Below are positions 54,939-64,000 of a stretch of 64,000 nt of DNA, one piece after another (position 1 is the stretch's first letter; each line of letters starts with the position of its first letter). The notes beneath the pieces were generated by a model that made no database searches, had not been told where the DNA came from, and was given only the letters and a program-made list of their open reading frames with translations. Both the position numbers and the translations under genes were made by a program. Origin of the DNA: Oscheius tipulae (taxonomy: Eukaryota > Nematoda > Chromadorea > Rhabditida > Rhabditidae). The DNA lies in NCBI GenBank assembly GCA_037178975.1, contig JASJZH010000001.1, positions 620,001 to 684,000 of the forward strand. Direction: 5' to 3'.

Positions 54939-57900
54939 ATGAGGATATACTCCTCACCAAATGGAATTGTCCTAGAACTATCGGGAAGTCGTCTTTGTTT
55001 CAGCCCCAATGGGAAGATTTCACCGGTTACAGGTCAGTTCCTAATAGACAGAAAGATAGAGAGAGACAGAGAGACAGAGTTAATTTCAGAGCCGATCCCC
55101 GAAGCCAGTCTCTGTGGAGATGTCCATTTCTTCCTGGGGAAGTTGGTAGTCGAGGAAGTCTCTTATCTTCTAGTAGTCACTCAGGCCATCCAAGTTGGAC
55201 AGTTCAGACTCCCAAAGGTAAATAGAGTTCCTATTATTTTGTTGAAATGCCTAAAAAATTTTCCAAGGGAAACCAAAGAGAAAAATCACTTTTCGAACCC
55301 GGATCCTGCGGACCGCAGTCGGCACTCTTCCCAGTTGCGCCTAATGGAAAGAGTTGCCACGCGAAAATATTACTGTAGACCACGGTTGTGTCAAATTCAG
55401 TGACATTACAGTTTTCTTCTCTTTCTTTCTGGGTCCAAACAGACTTAATTTTCTCAATTTCAGACCGCTCCAATATACCGCATCGAGAAGGTCTGTGCCA
55501 TTCCTCTAGGCTCCGACGAGAGGACATTGAGCAAGTGCATTGAGGACAGTCTAGCTACAGGGCGACTACAGAAGGGAAAGGAGAAGATTTTGAGATTTGT
55601 ACAGGACAAAATTAGTGAGTTTCTTAACCAGTATTTGAACATTTTTGACAGACTCTGCCCCACCACCTGTCATACTCGAAGTTCTAAGACTGTTCAATGA
55701 GAATCCGGATTTCTACTACTGTAGGGAGAGAGACATTACCCTGTCCACACAGAATTACTTTTCTGGAAAAGACGGCAATAGGGAATTCTACTGGAATCGG
55801 AATGTACTGAACTGTCTGGATGGGTTGAATGAGGAGGAGAGGAAGATTTGGTAGGTGGGGGGAAAGAGACACAGACGGAGAGACACAGAGGCAGAAAGAC
55901 AAAGAGACAGGCAGAGTAGAAATTTTCCAGGATCGTCCCCGTTATTCAAGGCTTCGTTCGCAGCGTTGAACTCTCCCTCATTGAAGACTCTCAAGTCCCA
56001 ACTATCATGCAGCTGACTCTCATCTCTAGACGGTCCGTGAACCGAGCTGGAGCTCGGTACTTGAGAAGGTGAGTCGTTCTGTTGCCACTGTAACTCTCAC
56101 TCACTTCCAGAGGGATCGACATGGACTCCAACGTGGCCAACTTTGTTGAATCCGAACTCATTTTGAACATCTTCGATCACCACCTGTCCTTTGTACAGGT
56201 CAGAGGGAGTGTTCCTCTGTTCTGGAGTCAAAAGGGATTCAAGTATCGTCCGCCTCTGGTCATAGACAAACCGTTGGAAGAATCTAGTCCGTACTTTGAG
56301 AAGGTATGTACTGTCTCTCTGTCTCGCTGCCTCTCTGCCGCTCTGCCTTCATGTCTCTCTGTCCGTCTGTCTAACTCTCTACTTTTAGCACATGACCACT
56401 CTGACCGCCGAGTACGGAACCCCTCTGATCGCCATCAACCTTGTGGATCAGACCGGTCGAGAGCTCCAGCTTGCCAAGAGTTACATAGAGGTACCATAAC
56501 CCCACAGTAAACCAAAGTTCTTTGATTTCAGCACAGTATGAGACATAGCTCCGAAAATTTAATATTTGTCAGTTTCGACCTTCATCGTCACTGTCGAGGA
56601 CTCCGTTTTGACAGAATCTCCACTCTTCTCTCTGCTATTGAAGTCGAACTGAACAATCTGGGCTTCTGCTGGGTAGACAAGACCGGCGAGGTGGTACGGA
56701 GACAGACGGGGGTGGTCAGAACGAACTGTGTGGATTGTCTGGATAGGACCAATGTCGTACAGGGCAACATCTCACAGTTCGTCTGTATGAAACAGGCACA
56801 ACGACTGGGAATTTTTGGTCCACTGTGTGATCCTCCAGAAGCATTGGTCAACATCCTGCAGACACTATGGGCAGACAATGGAGACGCTATTTCGACGCAG
56901 GTGAGAGAGACAGAGACAGAGACAGTTTTTCAGTACGCCGGTACCGCAGCTCTCAAAGGCGACGTGACCCGAAGCGGTGAGAGAAAACTGGTCGGAATAG
57001 TGAAAGACGGCTACAATAGTGCCTCCCGGTACTACCTCTCTCATGTCAAGGATACAGCCCGTCAAAAAGCTATGAATCTTCTTCTGGGAGTGCCAGACCA
57101 AGGTATGGGAGACAGAGATAGTTGCAGTAACCCTTCAGGAACCGAAACAATGTCCGAGGTGGTCGACATCGAGGATGCTGAAGAAGACGAGAGCGTCTCT
57201 CGACTTGTCAACGAGACCATTCACTTCCTGTTACCAGAGAATGAAGTGGTCGTGGGTGGCTGGGGTCTGGTAGACGCTCAAAATGGAGGAGACAGTGTGG
57301 ATTCTATACTGCTACTGACCAGGTAGGGAAGAGAGATGACAGTGATTCGAGGGTCCTATCGCTGGGGGCCAGAGACAAACTTTTAACATGGGAGGAGAGA
57401 TAAAGACACAGAGAGACAGAGAGACACTGACAGGAACAGCAGCTGCAAGACAGTGACAGAGATACAATTCGACCTGTCAAGAACGATTCTGCATAAAGAA
57501 ACTTCCAGAAAGTGTCTCCACGTCGCCACATATGACGACGACTCCCAGAAGCTCATCGATGTCCGAATGCTGCCTCTCATGGAGCTTGAGCGTCTCGAAC
57601 TCGGTCAATACTCTCGTTCCTCACCGGTCTGTCTCCGAGTTCAGCAGAAAACCGACCAGGCCGTGGCCACACTCCACCCGGCCAAGACCCGTCTATTCAA
57701 CAACGTTGCAATTCGTCTGAAGAGTCAGGAAGAGGCCGATGAGTACATCGAATCCATTGCTGAGCAGGTTTGGAGCCTGAATAGACAGAAAAATCGTTTT
57801 TTAGATCCGAGTGACGTACCACATGGGCTGTGCGAAGGAGCTGGAACTAGTCAGTGGTGCCAAACTGACTGTCAATCGACAAAACACGGCCAAGTGAGTT

Positions 57901-59173
57901 TTGCCATAACATCTGTTAATTTTCTAAGGTATTTGTGATTCTATCCGTTGGTTTCATGCAAAATTGGCATGCCAGCTTGTCAAAGATGTCATGCAAAGGG
58001 TTGTTCAACAATTAGGTGACAAGTGACATGGATGGCTTGAAATTGACATGATCTGATTGACAGATAAACGTGAGAAAGCCGGTTTATAAGCAGAACATGC
58101 CTTTCTTGGCGACAAAGAGATGATACCAGTCGTCTACCGTTCGGAAAACCGAAAAACATCGAGTGGGACCAGCAGGTTGTTTACAGAGTCTGAGGCCAAA
58201 AACTGTTGGAATGGGGTGCGGTTGAAGGATGCAGCCTATCAGAGACGTGAAGAAGGGAGGCAGTCAAAAAAATTGGCATGAGGTATTGAAAATGACATGA
58301 GTAGGTCGATAGAAAGGCTTATGTCATACAGAGGAAATGTGAGACAGGCTGAGAACAGTGGTGAACTAATATCTGCCACAGCATAGATCGGTAGAGAGAG
58401 GATTCACAGATCATGAAAAAACAACAGGGGGACCCTTATGTCCAGTCCAAAAATGTTCGAGATTATCGAGCGGTCGCGCTACAAAAAGGGGGGGGGGGGG
58501 ACTTTGGAGCAAGAAGTGGCATCGCCAATAGCTTTTGATGGCAGGAATCCACTTGACCGTAGACTGAAAGACAGTCTAACTAGATGACAGACTGATGTGG
58601 ACAGAAAAAGATAAGAACATGCGGTCTACATGACAGACTGACAAAGTCGAAAAGTGACAAGGTTCGAAAACTGAGACGGACAAGAAGGATGCTGGCCAAT
58701 AGCAGCAGATTGACAGAAAAACAGCCAGCTTTCTCAAAAGACACTTACAGAAAAGCCTTTGCCTCGATGACATCCGCTCTGAAGACAACGCTCCGAAAGA
58801 ATCAGCCCTCGAGTCTTCAAGTTAGAAGTAAGTCTAAAAACAACCAAGAAAACATAAACCTCCAGAAGAACCAACTCCCAGCTCCGGAGAAGACAGCGGA
58901 ACAGTGACACCGATCCCAGAGGAGGTCTCACCGGCCATGGATCCGCATCACTTCAGCGATGACACTGCTGTCGTTCAGCTAGGCGATCGGATCGCAGTCC
59001 CGTTAGAAGTGAGACCCTCTTCCTCAGAAGGCCACCTGGTGGACAGGACCGCGTCAAACTTTGTCTCCAGGCTACGTGGCCTGCCTTTCATGAGAGGTCA
59101 AGAAAGGCCCGATCCTTTAGAGTCCTACTCTAGTCAAATGAACGAGTCCCATACTCGGTTCATCATGCTCTGA
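54939..59173 (+). CDS. INPP5F/Sac2-type phosphoinositide 4-phosphatase
   Basis: Sac-domain lipid phosphatase with the extra hSac2 homodimerisation domain; Sac2 dephosphorylates PI4P on early endosomes. Fourteen exons, from 54939-55032 to 58866-59173, sum to 2529 nt (842 residues). The Sac N-lobe has GKLVVEEVSYLLVVTQAIQV and LFNENPDFYYCRERDITLS. The catalytic CX5R(T) loop is RTNCVDCLDRTNVVQG, followed by LWADNGDAISTQYAGTAALK and GDVTRSGERKLVGIVKDGYN. The hSac2 domain begins near residue 560 (GGWGLVDAQNG, LMELERLELGQYS, EADEYIESIAEQ). The C-terminal tail has IRVTYHMGCAKELELVSGAK and a Ser/Pro-rich end. The Q-YAGTAALKGD continuity proves removal of a 33-nt intron (56901-56933). Converges on RPL13. 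Confidence 0.93.
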
Positions 59174-59271
59174 AAATCTCCGCCTTGAGCTTATTCCATG
59201 CATTTGTGCTGTACATTCTCCAATGCATAATTTTCACTCAGTCCTGTGATAAGAAGTCTCTACCCTTAGCC

Positions 59272-59277
59272 AATAAA
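59272..59277 (+). terminator. Polyadenylation signal of the INPP5F-like gene
   Basis: AATAAA 99 nt after the TGA stop, 22 nt from the opposing RPL13 signal. Confidence 0.7.
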
Positions 59278-59298
59278 GGTCTTTATACACATCTCAAC

Positions 59299-59304
59299 TT
59301 TATT
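59299..59304 (-). terminator. Polyadenylation signal of RPL13
   Basis: Minus-strand AATAAA 37 nt past the TAA stop of RPL13, facing the INPP5F signal. Confidence 0.65.
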
Positions 59305-59340
59305 GAGAATAACAATAACAAAATGGAGAAGTCCTCCTCC

Positions 59341-60276
59341 TTATTTGTCAGCTTCGGCGGCCTCCCTAGCCTTCTTCTCACGCTTTCCAAGGAACTTAGC
59401 ATCGGCACGGATTCGGCGAAGGTGACGGAAGATTTTGACCTTTCTTTCAGCCTCGGTGATGGCACGTGGGGCTTCGGGCTCGTATTTGTCGGAAACGGGG
59501 AGGACATCTCCACGGAGCTGGGCGGCGACCTTGAGCTCTTCGGCCTAAAATAGATGTTGTGACGAGAGCACAGAAAAATATCTCACGGAGCTATCTCCCT
59601 TCTTGGGCTGGCTGAGCTTCTTGGGGAACAGAATAAGCTTAGACTTGTACTCCTTCAGACGCTCGACGTTGGCCTGGAAATGGTTGTTTAGCGGAGTCTA
59701 GGACGATTGTCGTAACAGCATGATAAGAAAGAGAATGAAACCAACCTTGAGTCCTTCAACAGATTTGTTGGTTCTGCGGAAATCGACGGCGATGCCGATG
59801 GTTTTGGCCTCGCGCTTTCCGACTCCGGCGGCCTTCAGCTCCTGGAGGGTGAATCCGCGTCCGAGACGGACCTTCGAGTTGTAGCGCTGGCTGGGGCAGT
59901 GGACTACGGATCTGAAAAACACGGGATGAATGAGACGTCATGAAAGATGCGAGAAATGTAGGCGATATTCTATCACCATACGGCACGAAGTCGCATGGTG
60001 TCAAACAACCGTCGTCGCTCTTGCACCTCTTAGGATCCCCAAAACCGAATTAATTGTTGAGGGGAGCTGTATGAGTGCCCTATAAGAAAAATGAAGCAGT
60101 GAAACACACCTGAGGAGTCCAGAGACGGGGCGGGGAGCGACTTCGCTGGCCTTCTTCAGACGGTTTTCTCTTCTACGGAGCTTGCGGCCGGGCTGGTTGA
60201 ACCAGGTCTTGATCCTCTTGTGCCAGTGCTTGCGGAAGTGGGCATTGCCCAACATCTGGTTACCCTTCGGCGCCAT
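59341..60276 (-). CDS. rpl-13: 60S ribosomal protein L13 (eL13)
   Basis: Structural protein of the large cytosolic ribosomal subunit. Exons 60110-60276, 59746-59911, 59587-59673 and 59341-59544 sum to 624 nt (207 residues), the normal family size. It starts [20 protein letters not shown] and continues [59 protein letters not shown] and [20 protein letters not shown], all near-identical to eL13 in other animals. The Lys-rich C-terminus is the usual one. The first intron carries a 27-nt perfect-stem hairpin (59974-60000). Confidence 0.96.
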
Positions 60277-61104
60277 TGTACCCTCTGTAAGGACAAATTT
60301 AGCTAAAGAAAAAACGAAGAATGAGAAAATACGGCAATTTCCATGGGGCGTTCGAAAAAATTTGCAAAAGGACAGAATATAAGACTCTTGCGAGTAATTT
60401 GCAAAAGAAAGCACGTGAGATCTAAAGAAAATTGGCCAAAACGAGGTAGTACAAAACAAATAACGAGAAACGACACCCCTGATAGTTTTCCACAGAATTT
60501 TGACCTCTCCATGACGAGGCAGACTTTCAAAGCTATTTTACAAGAAAAAATGGTGCAGAAAACATGAAAATAACGATGAAAAAATGAAAAAGGCATAGGA
60601 AAAGGATCTTCAGCAGTTATAATTCTCCGCTGCGGATTACGGTGTCGCAAATTGATCGACAGGGCTTTCGTGACGAGACCTGGGAGGCCCGATTGGCGCC
60701 GATTCAAACCTCATTTTTTGGTTTTTTCGATTGTTCGGTGGCCATCTTCTGTAATTTTTTCTGGTGAAGATGGTGAGCAAGAGGTTCGAATAATTTGAAA
60801 AGGATTATTTTAAAAAGCTTGAGGAAAAATAGCGTAAAACTGCGTCTCTCATCCTCTTCCCGTTTATGACCATGTGTTCTTCAAATTCTTCCTACTTCTG
60901 GCCTCTGTTTCGATCGTAGGAGCAAAACCAAGTAAAAACAATGTAGTTCAAGCCCCGACGAAAAATGACGAATACCATTGATTTGAGAAGCAGGAGTTCC
61001 AGACGATGTCTGTTTTTTTTCCTCTTGATTTCTAACTTTTCTGAAAAAATCTCTTCAGATTGACAAGGACTGACTGAAAAAACAGCAAAATATTGAGGAA
61101 AATT
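60277..61104. other. Intergenic spacer between RPL13 and the DUF167 gene
   Basis: No gene supported; AT-rich with T runs. Confidence 0.5.
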
Positions 61105-61617
61105 TTATGTCAATTTAGAAGCGTCTGTCAACTTGTTGACGACCTCTTCCAGCGAGACTCTACTCGATGTGATAAGGAGTACTTTTGATCGCGATTTGGC
61201 TCCCTGAAAACTTTTTTGGTTAGAAAAAGTAGAAGAACCTTGTCAAAGTCGAGCTCGCTCTTCCTCAAACCCAGAAGCTTGCCGATGTAGTCGAGAAGCT
61301 CGTCGTTGGCTTGACCGTCTCGTGGAGGAGCAGCTATGGCCACGCCGACTTCCGATTCACCGATATCTGTGGAAAAGTTGAGGAGATGAGCAGAAATGGC
61401 GTACCTGTGACCGTGCTGATTTTGGCTCCCGGCTTCGCATGTATCCTCAGCACAATTTGCCCATTTTGATTGGAGGAGACGGCCTTGTCGATGTCCTTGG
61501 CGCTTGGAGGATTCTGAAACGTAGATTTTTCGACCATTAGAGACCAAAAATTACAGTGCTGGTCTTCTTGGTCGATTTTCCCATGGCTGCCGAATTTGAG
61601 ACGAGCCTTTTCAGCAT
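61105..61617 (-). CDS. DUF167/UPF0235 family protein
   Basis: Homologue of the conserved YggU/C15orf40 family; biochemical role unknown. Exons 61555-61617, 61405-61513, 61239-61366 and 61105-61203 sum to 399 nt (132 residues), the usual size. Family motifs are GQIVLRIHAKPGAKISTVTD, VGVAIAAPPRDGQANDELLD, YIGKLLGLRKSELDFDKGAK and SRSKVLLI. The N-terminus (MLKRLVSNSAAMGKSTKK) is basic and could be a weak mitochondrial presequence, or translation may start at the second Met, position 12. Confidence 0.85.
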
Positions 61618-62711
61618 GTAAGCGACCCTGAAAACTTTTTTTTTTCACTTTCCAAGAAACGTCCAACAAAACGCTTTATCTGGTTGGGTATCGGAGCAAA
61701 ACACAAACAACCACCCCCTGGTCTCTGTGTAAGAACTGGATGGGCAGTTTTGGGCTTGCAGCAGCCGACAACTGGTCTCTTTTCTTCTTTCTTCCTGAGT
61801 TTTTAGTCGTTTCCCCATAAGCAACTCCTGTGAACATGCGAATAACGTCAAGGACTGTTTACAGAAAACTGCAGGCCATCGTCTGATGAAATTTTATCGC
61901 CAGAACCGTGTTGTTTTAGTCCCCGAGACTGACTGTTTTCGAGCCTGCTCCATCGATTTCTAAAGCTATTTTTATACTATGGATCATAAAAATGAAGCTG
62001 CATAGCCTACGCTCAAGATAAAAGTCAATGAGTTGCTCGAAAAGGATATTTTCCGATCGGCTATCGATTTTCACTTGAATTTTTTGCCGATGCATCGGTC
62101 AGCGACTTAGTCTTCGACCTTTTAGACTGAAACTCCGAGAAAATAGCATAGCAAAGCCGAACTTAGGAAGATCTTTTCAAAATTTATTTCTGGCGCGCTT
62201 TTGTGTAAATTGAATTCTTCTGGCTATTTTGAGCCGATTGCACAAGATAAATCGATTTCTGCTGCAAGCTTTTGTTGCTTTGGGGTCATCCACTGGCAAC
62301 AGTCGCTGTTAGTCTCTTCTTCACGTGAGCCGTTCCAAATCAGCACTTTTTCTCGTGAAAAATAGTATTTCGTAACCTAGGAACAAATGGAAAAGCCACG
62401 TAAACATTGTTCTTTGAGTAGGGGGCTTCCCCGAAAGAACTTTCACAATCGGGGTGGAGTGTACTTTGTCCCTGAGAGAGTGCGGGTGACCCCACCAGTT
62501 ATAAATGGGGGGTAGGCCGACGATTTTTGCAACAACCTGGTTCCGTAACCCTTGTCCTCCCGCTATCTTTTTCTTATCTCTCCGATTTCCATGAAAACTG
62601 CTTCAGAACCACCACCCACCCATCCCCCATACTTACTTACCTGTTTTTTCCCGGCAGTTCTTGTCTCTGTTATTGATCTAAGGTTCAGAACAAAACATTG
62701 TCACAGACAGG
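61618..62711. other. Intergenic spacer upstream of the perilipin gene
   Basis: Nothing coding recognised. It carries the promoters of both divergent neighbours. Confidence 0.5.
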
Positions 62712-64000
62712 ATGACCGACGTCAGTGCGCAACAACAGCCCCTTGACCACGAGAGCTCCTACTACACTCAAATTATGGACCATCCCATGGTTCAGCAGGT
62801 GAGAAAATGTTCATAAATACAGACAGGCAGTCAAGAGCCGTCCAGTCATAACAGAGACTCTCTGTCAAGGACTGTCGCTCTTTCTCGTCCAGAGGATCTT
62901 AGGATCTTAGCCGTTCCTGTCTGATTCTCTATAAAGCTTGATACCCTGTCTCTGTGGAAGAGTAACCCTTCCCCTTTGGTAGTAGCCTGGAAACACAGAC
63001 TATCGGATCAGAACTGTCTCTGTATGGGTGATGTTTTTACTATTACCAGGACTCCTGCCCTACTGGTCCAGTTGTCTGGGAATAGAGGCGACTGTTGGCT
63101 GCCTAGAAGTGTCTCTTTCTCTCACCTCAACTCTCACAAAATCTATCCTCTTCAGGCCCGCAGCACCTACGACTGGGCTAAGCAACAGAACTCCTACCTC
63201 GGATCCACCTTGGACAGCGTCGAGCAACGTGCCTCTGGAGCCGTCCAAGCTGTTCACCGAAAATATAGCGAAACCTACGAGAACTATTATGTCCGTCCCA
63301 AGGAAGCCGTCTACGAGAACGGAAAATGGGTCCTGGAGAACGGAAAAAATGCCGCCATCCATACTGGAACCATGGCTCTCGGAGCTAGTGTCTTAGCTAC
63401 CCAGCTAGCTCTTCAGATCACTATCGGAAGTGCTAACTTGGTCCTAGACGGAGCTGGAGCCGTTGTCAGTGCCGGGAAGGGTGTAGTGACCAGCGTTAGA
63501 CAGACTGAGCATGCTGTGGAGGAGAAGATCTGGACAGCAATCGCCGAGGCTCAAAGAATGGCCAAAGTACCAGTGGACAAGACTGCCGAGATGACTCATT
63601 CCTTCCTGGACATTGTCAATGCTCTCGTGGAGAGAACTCTTCATGTAAACATCCAGAATGAACCGGAGACATCGGTCAAGGACAGAGTGAAGAATCTGGC
63701 TCAGGCAGTGGTGTCCGGCTTGACTGCTAGAGTAAGTCAGTTGTCTCTGTCGTAGTTTTCCTTTTCAGGCCCACGAACAAGTTATCGACCCTGTCCAAGA
63801 ACGAACCCATACCCTTCTCGAGAACCTCAGCAAGAGCTTCGTCCTCGTCGATGTCGTCCGCTCCAAGAAGGAATGGGCTTTGGAAAAGTACGAGGAACTG
63901 TCATCTTCTGTCTCTGACCTCAAGGTCCGTCTCGAGAATGAGGCCAAACAGTACGGCGCCCGTCCGGAAGAGATGCTCATGAACTTCATCCGCAACCGTT
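62712..64000 (+). CDS. plin-1: Perilipin (lipid-droplet coat protein), 5' part
   Basis: Lipid-droplet surface protein of the perilipin family, the single perilipin of nematodes. Exons 62712-62799, 63156-63731 and 63769 to the window end; the gene runs off the right edge. Start MTDVSAQQQPLDHESSYYTQ lies just after a short leader. The PAT-like N-terminal helices include ARSTYDWAKQQNSYLGSTLD and SVEQRASGAVQAVHRKYSET, followed by an Ala/Gly-rich amphipathic segment (HTGTMALGASVLATQLALQI) and 11-mer-like repeats ending in the AHEQVIDPVQERTHTLLENL stretch. Residue content and order resemble C. elegans W01A8.1. Confidence 0.85.

Noticed and set aside
1-64000. CRISPR arrays, bacterial operons or prophage
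   Set aside because: All genes have spliceosomal introns and animal families; no direct-repeat spacer arrays.

Overview
This is nematode nuclear DNA, almost certainly from the order Rhabditida. The evidence is compact genes on both strands, introns that mostly end in TTTTCAG or TTTCCAG, a cuticle collagen with the nematode N-terminal domain and a YCPCPPRS-type tail, a patched-related (PTR) protein, a tubulin-polymerization-promoting protein, a perilipin of the PLIN-1 type, and CR1-like and RTE-like retrotransposon sequence. No operon is proven and no spliced-leader gene was seen.

Layout. 0-5 kb: C-terminal end of a single-pass membrane protein, an unresolved block, and a five-finger C2H2 protein whose last intron holds an antisense serpin relic. 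5.6-10 kb: ICA1/RIC-19-like gene, convergent with an acyl-CoA synthetase. 10-17 kb: SNIP1-like FHA gene with a complete secreted-protein gene nested antisense in its intron, mitochondrial ribosomal protein S15, and a cluster of tRNA-like sequences. 17-26.7 kb: PTR protein, TPPP, AT-hook chromatin protein. 27-31 kb: a possible NTF2-like gene and two small Ly6-like secreted genes. 32-40 kb: a UDP-glycosyltransferase whose introns carry a near-complete antisense LINE and a foldback element. 41-45 kb: CDT1 on the minus strand, with a second foldback element in an intron. 46-50.4 kb: a minus-strand gene that appears to join a protein kinase to Kelch repeats. 51.6-53.6 kb: collagen and a GKAP1-like coiled-coil protein, minus strand. 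54.9-60.3 kb: INPP5F/Sac2 phosphatase converging on RPL13. 61-64 kb: a DUF167 protein and the 5' part of a perilipin.

Exon models were built by hand from splice sites, reading frame and family conservation. For most multi-exon genes the summed exon length is an exact multiple of three. The genes are not one pathway. They are ordinary housekeeping and membrane-lipid genes in a repeat-rich setting. The unusual features are the kinase-Kelch fusion, introns of only 31-36 nt, intronic CTGTCTCT/AGAGACAG tracts in both orientations, nested antisense genes and relics, foldback elements, and scattered tRNA-like sequences.
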